64,000 nucleotides of DNA from Myxococcales bacterium (GTDB lineage Bacteria > Myxococcota_A > UBA9042), in the NCBI GenBank assembly GCA_947491025.1, contig CANLIC010000008.1, positions 90,149-154,148 on the forward strand, given 5' to 3'. How positions within the stretch are numbered: position 1 is the first letter of the stretch; each line of letters begins with the position of its first letter. The notes beneath the pieces were generated by a model, which did no database searches, had not been told where the DNA came from, and saw nothing but the letters and a program-made list of their open reading frames with translations. The position numbers were made by a program, and so were the translations under genes. Shown here piece after piece: positions 7,901 through 15,593 of this stretch.

Positions 7901-10768
7901 AAGGCGTTCAGCGCCAAGGTGAATTGGACGCCCAAGCCGCAGGCGGGCCTCATCGGCCTGCAGGTGCTCGATGCCTCGGGCCAGGGCGTGGTCGCCGGCA
8001 CCGCCAACCCGTACAGCCCTGTCGCCTCCATCCCCTATCTGCAGGTGGGCGGCGTCTACTACCTCCACACCTACGTACTGCCCGTCGGCGGCAAGCCCGC
8101 GGAGCCCTACGACTACGGCCTCGACCTCCAGATCACCGACCCCAATCCCGCCGACGTCTGCCTGGCCGACGCCTATGAATCCAATAATTCCGCGGAACAG
8201 GCCTTCGAGCTTGGCTGCGGCGTCGCCAAGATGACGCTCTGTGTCGGCGATGAGGACTGGTTCTACCTCGATCTGGTGAAGGACGAGGCGGTGAAGGTCG
8301 TACTGACTCACGCCGGCAGCGGCCTTGAGTTCTCCATCCACGACAACCCGAAGACCGCGGCCCTGCAGAAGATCTCGGGCAGCGGCACCGTTGACTTCAA
8401 GGCACCGGCCGACGGCAAGTACTGGATGCGCACCGCGAGCAAGGTTGCCGGCGCCAAGCCGACGGGCACCTTCGCCTACGAACTCAAGGTGGACGGCGGC
8501 AAAGGTGTCGATCTGCGCCCGACCATCAAGAGCATGTTTCCGAAGGACGTGATTCAAGGCGAGGACGCCTACTTGTCGACCGAGCTCGTCAACGAGTGCA
8601 AGGACGAGGCCAGCGCCTTCCACTACGCCTGGTACTTCTCCACCAACGACAAGTTGGACAGCGATGACGCCAAGGTCTTCGAGCAGGCGCTCCCGGGCCT
8701 GGGCGCCAAGAAGTCGATGGCGGTGGACGACAAGGTACCGGTTCCGGTGGAGGCCAAGCCGGGTCCGGCGTGGCTTTTCATCAAGATCGATAGCCAGAAC
8801 CAAGTCGCCGAGAGCCAAGAGGTCAACAACGTCGATCACATCTCCATGCAGGTGGTCAAGCTTTGCCTTGGCGACGCGCTCGAGCCCAACAACACGCCAA
8901 CCTTGGCCAAGGCGCTCGACATCGGCACCGTGCAAGACCTCTCGATCTGCCCATTCGAGCTCGACTGGTACGTCATCGAGGCCGAGGCTGGCGAAACGTT
9001 GACACTCACCGCGACCTTCGACCAGGCGCTCGGCGACCTCGACCTCCGGCTTTACGAGCCCGGCAAGTTCGGCGCCGCGTTGGCGGTGGCGGCGACCAAG
9101 AAGGTGCCGGAACAGATCGTGTACAAGGCGGCCAAGGCGGGCAAGTACTACTTGCGTATCGGTGGCTTTGCCGGCGACAGCAACGCCTACTCGCTGTCGC
9201 TCTGCAAGAGCATGGCCGGCAAGTGCCTGGAGTGCCCGAGCGATCTGTACTGCCCGAACGGCCAGAACTGCCTGGAAGGCGGCATCTGCAAGGCGCTCGG
9301 CTGCACCCCGGGCGACAACAGCACGTGCGATGACGCCAATCACTGCACGCTCGACGTCTGCAAGGTGGGCGTCGGATGCGTCAAGTCGCCGGTGATCGCG
9401 GGCCAGCCCTGCGAAGACGGGGACGCTTGCACGCTCGGCGAGACCTGCGACGGCGCCTCGACTTGCGTCGCGGCCAAGGCCACCGCGCTGACCACCGACG
9501 CCGGCGTGCTCGGCAGCCGCGCCGGCGATCTGCTCGTCGTCGGCCCGTGGAATCGCATCGAGGTCGGCAGCCAGCCGTCGGGCTCCGCGCGCGTCGGCTT
9601 TGTCCGCCGGCGTGACGGCCTGCAGCTGGCCTTCGACGTCACGGTGACCGCGCTCGGCTACCCAGACGTCCACCTCGCCGCGACGGCCACGGCCACCGAG
9701 GGCGGCGTGCTGGCGGCGGCTGGCTGGGGCGCGGCGTCGCAGCTGCCCAAGCCAACGCTGCCCTGGATGCCGCAAGGGACCACGGCCCTTTTCGTCGCGC
9801 TCGACGGTGCCAAGGGCACCATCACGGCGCAGCGCGTCTTTGCCGAAGAGTCGGGCTTTTCGGCATTGCACGACCTCGTCGCCCAGGGCAAGGGCTTCGT
9901 GGGCGCCGGCGGCGCCAAGGCAGCGAGCGGCAACGACGGGCAAGACGCGTGGCTGGTTGGCCTCGACGCTGGCGGCAAGACGATTTGGCAGGCCAAGGTG
10001 GGCGGCAGCGGCGACGACATGCTGTTCGCCGTGCAAGCCGTGCCGAGCGGCGGCTACCTGGGCGTCGGCGCCGATGCCGATGCCGACACCTGGCGTGCGT
10101 TGGCGGTGCGGACAGTGCCGGGCGGCGCCGTGGGCTGGCAAAAGGCGTGGCCGAGCACCGGCAAGGCGGCGCTTTTCCTCGACGTCATCATCGACGGCGC
10201 AGGCGCTGCGCACGCTGTGGGCGGCTCAGATGGCGGCGCAACACAGGCCGGTCTGGTCGGCCTGCAGCCCTTTGCCGTCGGGCTCGGGGTGCCCGACCCG
10301 GCGACGGCGCCAAGCGACGTCAAGGCGGTCAGCTTCCCGATCGCCAGCGGCGCAGGGCGGGGCTGGATCGAGTCGATCTCCCTGATCCCAGGCGGCTTCC
10401 TCGGTGGCGGCGCCAGCACTGTGGCTGATGCGGCCGTGGGCCTGCAGGGGCAGATCTGGCAATATGACGCGACCTGGAAGCAGCTGGGCGCCAGCGCGTT
10501 CGGCGCCAAGGGCGGCGGCGACGACGCGCTGCATGTGGTCGGTCGCTGGTACCACCGCACCTACGCCTTCGGCACCAGCTTCGCCAGCACGACGCAGCCC
10601 CAGACCCTCGCCATCAGCGTGGTGCCGACCTTGCCCAGCTGCGACGACAAGAACGCCTGCACCGTGGACGCCTGTGACGCCAAGACCGGCTGCAGCCAAA
10701 CCCCGGTCGCCAACGGCACCGCTTGCGGCACGGGCGCCGGCACCTGCGCCGACGGCATCTGCAAGTAG
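4949..10768 (+). CDS. Giant surface lipoprotein with PKD, CARDB, PPC and Cys-rich domains
   Basis: The 1,939-residue product starts at ATG 4949, chosen because it is followed directly by a lipoprotein signal peptide with lipobox LAAC (Cys28); the frame is open further upstream but that part overlaps cca. After an acidic linker comes a PKD-like domain (residues ~58-152, core WDFGDG). Six CARDB-like beta-sandwich repeats follow, interrupted by four PPC-like domains whose conserved starts lie near 7014, 7766, 8158 and 8863. Two Cys-rich CxDxNxCTxDxC blocks (9208-9480 and 10636-end) flank about 380 residues of Gly-rich repeats resembling a beta-propeller. The architecture fits a secreted or outer-membrane adhesin or scaffold. 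No catalytic motif was seen. The downstream gene starts 9 bp after the stop, so they are probably co-transcribed. Confidence 0.85.
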   Translation: MTVSPARKPWPMSPRFANFVLCALLAACGTEPVAQTDAGQDIAEEVDSQDVEEVVVIPTFDLSLTASTTSGNVPLPVQFTLTLDTDTPATEFFYSWDFGDGDTREVNPDDEPELVGGMTHTFKYKGTFPTRVTVTWRKNFNVKKTVTQEIEVRQPAALSLSTIAVTGATEVKVGDKISLTFSILNEGAAITTPFETQILLSQDDIVDANDVVAATIAHTDMASGLEGVSAISYPVAKPYEFNVPVGVPDGLWFVLVHVDPKAAVPELNRLDNLGYATSLLQIDSTLLEPADLTIGAPKLSQNKPVTPGDTASYTVEIKNVGKGEAKGFKFGVYLSKDQKLDLIPNQAVGGGDISKHDMLITDPANSTLPSLDEGKAFTVFRALSVPTLPNGTYFLLSKVDVDNVVFETNEDNNTAIGETTLTVKKTVKEGVDVGLLAMVVKPKASYLGGNIGVNWHVKNLGTMQSPKFPATIYFCPTSTLSKSQCVINQTKFELPPLAVGEEKLDVTSISINVATPLQNWYLFMLIDPENTVAELDEGNNLQKWDNPPLKVTASAQVEIKPENLGFHPASVVAGGEIKVSHKVVNTGNTGSGATETWYVLSTVPEISLLNTTNGKAAIVKKVNDSGVDGLDVGQRAETIVVPEGLDHKVTAYYVGVILDATAKEKTDSKGNNAIGSATALQVSGAKGGCYEDEHDNDKTNNDKAESAVALAVGNHNKLGSCANDDWWAITLAKGDSLVVKVLSSEILSTSPIAADLDVDLVAPDGTVIDSKKGLGLAKQAVALSVQKSGTYKIRVYPHAAGVQAQYQLVLQVDPPPAGIDLFGSTLVASPSATYPGGLIKARLDLTNLGATAAGKFSIRYVLSSDAVIDAADTKLKEVSYPSLGATETLETLETIVLPNIPGGKYYLGALIDVGEQVLESNEKNNAIASNSINLNTQFSCATDAFTGNHTVGDAAPIESKSAVYEKLNVCPGLEDWFKIELPKGKAFSAKVNWTPKPQAGLIGLQVLDASGQGVVAGTANPYSPVASIPYLQVGGVYYLHTYVLPVGGKPAEPYDYGLDLQITDPNPADVCLADAYESNNSAEQAFELGCGVAKMTLCVGDEDWFYLDLVKDEAVKVVLTHAGSGLEFSIHDNPKTAALQKISGSGTVDFKAPADGKYWMRTASKVAGAKPTGTFAYELKVDGGKGVDLRPTIKSMFPKDVIQGEDAYLSTELVNECKDEASAFHYAWYFSTNDKLDSDDAKVFEQALPGLGAKKSMAVDDKVPVPVEAKPGPAWLFIKIDSQNQVAESQEVNNVDHISMQVVKLCLGDALEPNNTPTLAKALDIGTVQDLSICPFELDWYVIEAEAGETLTLTATFDQALGDLDLRLYEPGKFGAALAVAATKKVPEQIVYKAAKAGKYYLRIGGFAGDSNAYSLSLCKSMAGKCLECPSDLYCPNGQNCLEGGICKALGCTPGDNSTCDDANHCTLDVCKVGVGCVKSPVIAGQPCEDGDACTLGETCDGASTCVAAKATALTTDAGVLGSRAGDLLVVGPWNRIEVGSQPSGSARVGFVRRRDGLQLAFDVTVTALGYPDVHLAATATATEGGVLAAAGWGAASQLPKPTLPWMPQGTTALFVALDGAKGTITAQRVFAEESGFSALHDLVAQGKGFVGAGGAKAASGNDGQDAWLVGLDAGGKTIWQAKVGGSGDDMLFAVQAVPSGGYLGVGADADADTWRALAVRTVPGGAVGWQKAWPSTGKAALFLDVIIDGAGAAHAVGGSDGGATQAGLVGLQPFAVGLGVPDPATAPSDVKAVSFPIASGAGRGWIESISLIPGGFLGGGASTVADAAVGLQGQIWQYDATWKQLGASAFGAKGGGDDALHVVGRWYHRTYAFGTSFASTTQPQTLAISVVPTLPSCDDKNACTVDACDAKTGCSQTPVANGTACGTGAGTCADGICK

Positions 10769-10777
10769 CCTTCAGAG

Positions 10778-13432
10778 ATGGCATCGACGATGGCCAAGGC
10801 CGGCAAGCCAGGGCGAACGCAGGCCGTTGTGCTACCGGCGCTGCCGTCTGTCGATAGCGGCGACCTGGAGGCGCTGGGCGTCGAGCCATCGGAGGATGCC
10901 GCGGCGCTGGCCGCCCGTGCCGAGGCCGCCGAGACCGAGTTCGACTTCATGGCCGCAGATGTGTTGTGGCGCGCGGCCTTGCGGCGGGCGCCGGTCGCCG
11001 AGCGGTTGAGCCGCAGCTGTGACCTCGCGCGGTTCCTGGTCGAGCGCTACGGTCAATTCACCGAGGTCGCCGTCTGGCTCGATGACGCGAGCTTCGCCCC
11101 CGAAGCCCAAGAGGGGCCGACTTTTCGCGTCCTGGCGGCCCTCTGCGCCCGCGCTGCGGCCGAGACCCAGCACCCGCGTAGCCTCACCCTCGACGCGGCG
11201 CTGGCGGCCCGTGGCGAGGCCGAGGCGCTGTACCGCCACGCCATGCGCCTGCAGAGCGCGGGCGACGTCGAAGCGGCCCTCGCACTGCTGCGAACGCACG
11301 CAGCCAGCTTGCCGGTCGACGGCCCTGCCGCGGCCATGCTGCGGAGCCTGCAGGTCGATGCCGACCGTCAATGGGGCGCCATGGCCGCGCCGATCGAGGC
11401 GGCGCTGGCCCGCCGCGATCTCCAAGCAGCCGTCGAGGGGATGCGTGCGCTCGGTGCCGGGCGCGGCCACGATGGCGCCATGCGCAGCCTGCAGGCCAGG
11501 CTCGCAGACTTGGAAGCAGAGCTCCGGGCCGAAGCGCTCCGGGCCGAGCTCGACCGTGCGCTCGACGCCGACGACCTCGTAGAGGCCGGGGCGATCGCCG
11601 ACCGCCTCTGCGCCGCGCCCGGAAGCAGCGACGCCGACCGTCGGACCCGCGACAACCTGCGCCTGCGCCTGCGCGCCAAGCGACGTGCCGAGGAACTGCA
11701 AGCCGCCATAGCGATCGCCGACGATGAGGCCCAGATTCGGGCCCTGCTCGCGCTGCAAGACGCTGACGACGCCGAGATCCCCCAGGTGCTGCGGCCGCGC
11801 TGGCAGGTGCTGCGGCTGGCCTGCACCGCCGCCGACGCCGAGGCCTTGGCGCCGCTGGCTAAGGGCCTGCTCGCCCTAGAGGCGCTGGTCGCCGCCGAGC
11901 GCGACGACGACCTCGAGGCCGCCGCGGCTGCCCTCGAGCGCCTGCCGGCGACCCTGCGCGATCTGCCGCCGGCGCGAAAGGTCTCGCAGCGCATTGAGGA
12001 GTATCGGACGACCTTGCAGCAAGCGCAGGAAGAGGCGCTGGTCGACGCGGCGCGGGCCATGCTGCAGGCGGGTGAGCCCCAGGAGGCGCGCGCCCTGCTG
12101 CGCGAGCTGCCCGACGCCCGCAGCCCGGCAGCGCGGGCGATGCGCGATGAGATCGACGCCTACGAGGCGCGTGATGCGCGCCGCGAGAAGCTCTGGGCCG
12201 AGCTGCAGCGCCTTGAGCGCGAGGGCCGCCTCTTCGCCGTCCGCCGCGCTCTGCACGCCTGGCGCCAAAGCGACCCGGAGGGCGCTGGGGTCGCCGAAGC
12301 GCTGGAGGCCCGCGTGCAAGAGCGCGCCCGCCAAGAGCTGTTTTCGACGCCGGTGCCGCCCTTCAACTTGCGCTTCGACGACGCGGCAAAGGCGACCGGT
12401 GTCGCCGGCGGCCGCCTGGTCGCTGTCTGTAACCGCCTGTGGTTGTGGATCAATCCAGAAACCCGCGGTCTGTCGCCCTTTGAGCTGCCCTCGACCTACG
12501 CATTCGACGGCCGCGTGGCGACGAGAATCGGCGCCAAGGGCGCTCGGGCGCGGGCGCTCGGCAGCAGCAGGGGCCGACTGGTGGCGGTCGAGGCCGAGGT
12601 CGGCGGCCGGCCCGAGGTGGTGCAAGGGCGGCCGTTGGTGGAGTTGACGCGAGGTGACGCCCAGATCGTCTCGGCCGAGCTGTTGCCAGACGCCGACCAG
12701 CTCATCTTGCTGGTGAGGCCGCAGGGCGAGACGGCAACGGCATTGGTGCGCGTGGACGCCGACAGCTTCGAGATCATCCACTGGAGCCGGCCCAAGCCGG
12801 CGCTGATGTCGGCGGTCGGCGTCGCGCACGATCCCACCGGCGTGCTCGCCCTGACCACGCCAGAGGCAAGGCGCAAGCGAGCCTACGCCCTCGGCCGTCT
12901 GGACGGCGCTGGCCGGACGCGGGCCGAAATCGACCAAGGCGATCTCGGCGAGGCCCTGGCAGGCCTGCGCCGCGCCATCGCGTGGCCCGAGCAAGATCGG
13001 CTCTACGCGAGCTGGCAGGGCATGGACCCCTTCGATCCCGAACGCACGATCGACGAGCCCTCGCTTTTGGTGCTGCGCGGCGACAAGCTGGTCTTCTGTT
13101 CGGCGGAGCTGCGGCGCCGCTTCGCCACCAAGTCCCTGCTCACCATCGATCACGCCTGGACGCTCGACCGCGCCAATGGCCGGCTCTGGTTCGCGGCGTT
13201 ACCACGTGCCGATCAGGGGCCTGGCCCAGCGAGCTTGGTTGGGGTCGACGCGCGTTCGCTGCGGCCGGATGAGCCGGTCACCCTCGAAGGCGTCGAGCGT
13301 GTGCTGGGTGTTCATGGTCTGGACGATGGGGCGGTGGCGTTCTGTCTCTTGCAGGGTGGCGGCCATGCGTTGGCGCGGCTGCAGCGCACCGATGGCGAGA
13401 TCGCGTTGACGATTGACCGCCTGCCAGTCTAG
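10778..13432 (+). CDS. Large uncharacterised protein: helical solenoid plus beta-rich C-terminus
   Basis: An 884-residue protein with no signal peptide or transmembrane segment. Residues ~30-530 are Ala/Leu/Arg/Glu-rich and predicted helical, with TPR-like spacing, for example around EALYRHAMRLQSAGDVEAAL. From about residue 535 the composition switches to alternating hydrophobic/Gly segments (PPFNLRFDD, RLVAVCNRLWLWINPE) that resemble beta-propeller blades; I see no catalytic signature. A cytoplasmic scaffold or sensor is possible. ATG 10778 follows the lipoprotein stop by nine bases, implying one transcript. I do not recognise a named family. Confidence 0.75.
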   Translation: MASTMAKAGKPGRTQAVVLPALPSVDSGDLEALGVEPSEDAAALAARAEAAETEFDFMAADVLWRAALRRAPVAERLSRSCDLARFLVERYGQFTEVAVWLDDASFAPEAQEGPTFRVLAALCARAAAETQHPRSLTLDAALAARGEAEALYRHAMRLQSAGDVEAALALLRTHAASLPVDGPAAAMLRSLQVDADRQWGAMAAPIEAALARRDLQAAVEGMRALGAGRGHDGAMRSLQARLADLEAELRAEALRAELDRALDADDLVEAGAIADRLCAAPGSSDADRRTRDNLRLRLRAKRRAEELQAAIAIADDEAQIRALLALQDADDAEIPQVLRPRWQVLRLACTAADAEALAPLAKGLLALEALVAAERDDDLEAAAAALERLPATLRDLPPARKVSQRIEEYRTTLQQAQEEALVDAARAMLQAGEPQEARALLRELPDARSPAARAMRDEIDAYEARDARREKLWAELQRLEREGRLFAVRRALHAWRQSDPEGAGVAEALEARVQERARQELFSTPVPPFNLRFDDAAKATGVAGGRLVAVCNRLWLWINPETRGLSPFELPSTYAFDGRVATRIGAKGARARALGSSRGRLVAVEAEVGGRPEVVQGRPLVELTRGDAQIVSAELLPDADQLILLVRPQGETATALVRVDADSFEIIHWSRPKPALMSAVGVAHDPTGVLALTTPEARRKRAYALGRLDGAGRTRAEIDQGDLGEALAGLRRAIAWPEQDRLYASWQGMDPFDPERTIDEPSLLVLRGDKLVFCSAELRRRFATKSLLTIDHAWTLDRANGRLWFAALPRADQGPGPASLVGVDARSLRPDEPVTLEGVERVLGVHGLDDGAVAFCLLQGGGHALARLQRTDGEIALTIDRLPV

Positions 13433-13507
13433 GGTGCGCGCCCCACTGGCGCCGACGCCAAACGGGATCTCTCAGGGAGCGCCAGCCAACAAGCGGCGCG
13501 ATGGTCT

Positions 13508-13512
13508 AGGAG
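13508..13512 (+). promoter_or_regulatory. Ribosome binding site AGGAG for the 40-residue basic protein
   Basis: AGGAG lies six bases before ATG 13519. Together with correct spacing this is the main evidence that the very short frame downstream is translated. Confidence 0.7.
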
Positions 13513-13518
13513 CAGCAG

Positions 13519-13641
13519 ATGGGCAAGGGCAGCATGACGGTCAAGAAGCGCCAGAAAGTCTCGCGCCGTAAGAAGATCGCCCGCGTGAAGCGCCACGTCG
13601 AGGCGGCGAAGCAGGCCGCTCGCGAGCAAAAGGGGCGCTAG
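13519..13641 (+). CDS. 40-residue Lys/Arg-rich basic protein
   Basis: A short gene with ATG 13519 and stop TAG 13639-13641, preceded by a well-placed AGGAG. The product starts MGKGSMTVKKRQKVSRRKK and continues as an amphipathic Lys/Arg/Ala helix; about 40% of residues are Lys or Arg and there is only one acidic patch. Such composition is typical of small ribosome- or nucleic-acid-associated proteins, such as the Thx-like or AURKAIP1/bS22-like classes, but I cannot assign it to one of them. It sits in an 86-bp plus 28-bp context between the solenoid gene and a methyltransferase-like gene on the same strand. Function is inference only. Confidence 0.68.
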   Translation: MGKGSMTVKKRQKVSRRKKIARVKRHVEAAKQAAREQKGR

Positions 13642-13669
13642 CGGATCGCGCCGACGGGGCGCAGGCAAC

Positions 13670-14665
13670 ATGGTCCGACTCCGCCGAGAAATCGAGGGCA
13701 TCCGCCCGAGCCGCGCGACCCCACCACCGCCGTGGGTCGACGACGCCGCGATCACCGCGGCGCTGACGCCGGCGTTTGACGACGAGATCGTCGCCACAGA
13801 CGGGCGGCGGGTCTTGATCGCTGGCGTGCCGCGACTCGACCTGGCACTGCGGCTGTGCGCCGGCGACCGCTTCGTCACCGTGTGTGATCTGACGCCAGCG
13901 GCGGCCGCTCTCGCACACGCGAGCCTGCCAGCCGAAGCGCTCGGCCGACTGCAGTTCGTCAGCAAATCCTACGGCGACGCGGCCTTTGCGCCATCTTCGT
14001 TCGACGTCGTCGCCTACTTCGAGACCCTGCATCTGTGGGCCGAGCCCGAGTGGGTCGCGCACAAGCTCGGACGAGAACTGAAAGTCGATGGCCGCCTCTT
14101 CGCGCGGCTCTGGACCAGCGGCGACGTCCCGGCTGCGGCAACGCTCGATAGCAATGGTCCATCTGCCTTTGGCCGCGGAGGCGGCGTCTTTGGCGCAGGC
14201 AGCGCAGCCGCGCCCCCTGTGCCGTCGACGCCGACGCCCCAAGATCCGCCCTGGCACGCGCCGCTTCTGCGGTGGGTGAGGCGGCTGCCGGAGATCGGGC
14301 GGCCCGAGGCAGCGGCCCTGCTCGACGCTGTAGGGCGCGACGCGGTCGATCGCGGCGCCCTTCGCCTGGCGTTGACGCCGCGCCTAGACGCCACCGCGCA
14401 GCTAGGCGCTATCGCCAGCCGCCTACGGGTCGAGGCGGTCGCCGTGGCGCCGGGCGGGCTCGGCGAGCTCGCGACCCTGGCTGCGCATGGTCGCGGCCCC
14501 TGGCGGGCGCTGGCGTCGCGGGCCCTTGGGCCGCTGGCGGCCGGGCTCGCGGAGGTCACGGCTGAGGACGCAACGTTGCCTTCAGCGTCGGAAGGGCGCA
14601 TCGTCACGGTGGTCGCGCGACGCGCGCTCGGCGACCCGCGTGGGCTGGCGGGGCGTAGTCTCTAG
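13670..14665 (+). CDS. Putative class I SAM-dependent methyltransferase-like protein
   Basis: A 331-residue protein. Residues ~38-150 resemble a class I methyltransferase Rossmann fold: the first strand and glycine loop read RRVLIAGVPRLDLALRL, an acidic residue follows the second strand (FVTVCDLTP), and a SFDVVAYFETLHLW segment sits where motif IV and the post-IV helix are expected. The glycine loop is poorer than the usual GxGxG, so SAM binding could be weak or lost. After residue ~165 there is a Pro/Gly/Ala linker and a helical C-terminal region of unknown type. It precedes tatB by 22 bp on the same strand; the substrate is unknown. Confidence 0.55.
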   Translation: MVRLRREIEGIRPSRATPPPPWVDDAAITAALTPAFDDEIVATDGRRVLIAGVPRLDLALRLCAGDRFVTVCDLTPAAAALAHASLPAEALGRLQFVSKSYGDAAFAPSSFDVVAYFETLHLWAEPEWVAHKLGRELKVDGRLFARLWTSGDVPAAATLDSNGPSAFGRGGGVFGAGSAAAPPVPSTPTPQDPPWHAPLLRWVRRLPEIGRPEAAALLDAVGRDAVDRGALRLALTPRLDATAQLGAIASRLRVEAVAVAPGGLGELATLAAHGRGPWRALASRALGPLAAGLAEVTAEDATLPSASEGRIVTVVARRALGDPRGLAGRSL

Positions 14666-14687
14666 GCGCTGGCAGGGGTAGGGGGCC

Positions 14688-15593
14688 GTGTTCGGGATTG
14701 GCGGACCAGAGCTGATCGTCATCGCGGTACTGGCGCTGATCTTGGTAGGCCCGGAGCAGCTTCCCAAGGTGGTGAAGACCGTCGGGACCGGGCTGCGCGA
14801 TCTGCGCCGGGCCGCCAACCTGGCCCAGGCCGAGTTGCGCGAGACCATGGATGAGCTGGTCCGCGAGGTCGAGGCCGACCCGCCGGCCGCGAAGGGCGCT
14901 GCTGCTGCCGCGGCGGCGGCGGAAGAGGCCAGGCGCAAGGTGGCCGAGGCCGTGGCGCAAGCCAGCGTGCAAGCACAGGTCGCGGCCAGGCGCAGCGATG
15001 GTCCACCGCCGGCGCCCAGCGGCGCCGGGTCGACAGAAACCGGCGTCTCGGCTCCGGCCGCCGCCGAATCGGTCGACGGCCCGGAAAGCCAAGGCGCAGC
15101 GGCTGCGGTGTCTGGTACCGCCGAAGCGACACCCGTGCGCAGCTTCTCGGACGCGGCCGCGGCGAGCCAAGACCGGGCCCGCCGACGTCGGGAGATCGGC
15201 GATCTGCTGGCGGCCGAGGCGGCCAAGCTCCAACAGCAGCGCGCATTGTCTGGCGAAGCCGAGATCTTGGCGCCGTGGACGTCCGAGGCGCCGCCAACGC
15301 TGCTGCCGGCACGGAGCGCGGCGGTCGAGGCTGCGCCGTCGCCAACAGCGTCGACCGAGGGCATCCCTTCGGCGGAGCGCGGCGCGCTGCCCGGGAGCGG
15401 CGCGTTGCCCGTGGGGGTCAGTGGCACCGTGCCGAGGCGCGCGGCGGTGGCACGGCACGGCAGCCCAGCGGCGGCACTTGCTCAGGCGGCTGCAGCGCAG
15501 CCAGCGGCGCCAGCGAACCTGGCGCCCGCGGACCGGCACGCCGATGACGTGGCGGCACCCTCGGCGCCGAGCGCGCCAGAGGAGCTGGTGTGA
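14688..15593 (+). CDS. tatB: TatB-type subunit of the twin-arginine translocase
   Basis: A 301-residue protein starting at GTG 14688. The N-terminus is a classic TatA/B hairpin: FGIGGPELIVIAVLALILVGPEQLPKV, with the GxxE-type motif before one membrane helix, the FGP-like hinge and an amphipathic helix (residues ~24-60). The rest is a long Ala/Glu/Pro-rich cytoplasmic tail, much longer than in E. coli TatB (171 residues). Choice of TatB over TatA rests on the GPEL motif, tail length and direct linkage to tatC, whose GTG start overlaps this stop by four bases (GTGA at 15590-15593). TatB and TatC form the receptor for folded precursors with twin-arginine signal peptides. Confidence 0.88.
   Translation: MFGIGGPELIVIAVLALILVGPEQLPKVVKTVGTGLRDLRRAANLAQAELRETMDELVREVEADPPAAKGAAAAAAAAEEARRKVAEAVAQASVQAQVAARRSDGPPPAPSGAGSTETGVSAPAAAESVDGPESQGAAAAVSGTAEATPVRSFSDAAAASQDRARRRREIGDLLAAEAAKLQQQRALSGEAEILAPWTSEAPPTLLPARSAAVEAAPSPTASTEGIPSAERGALPGSGALPVGVSGTVPRRAAVARHGSPAAALAQAAAAQPAAPANLAPADRHADDVAAPSAPSAPEELV

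Noticed and set aside
7157..10213. A 1,018-codon open frame on the minus strand inside the giant lipoprotein
   Set aside because: The plus-strand frame has domain structure and lipobox; the minus-strand product has no domain and shadow-type composition.
13446..13485. CTGGCGC/GCGCCAG inverted repeat after the solenoid gene
   Set aside because: The stem is seven bp with a 26-nt loop and no T-run, so it is too weak to call a terminator.
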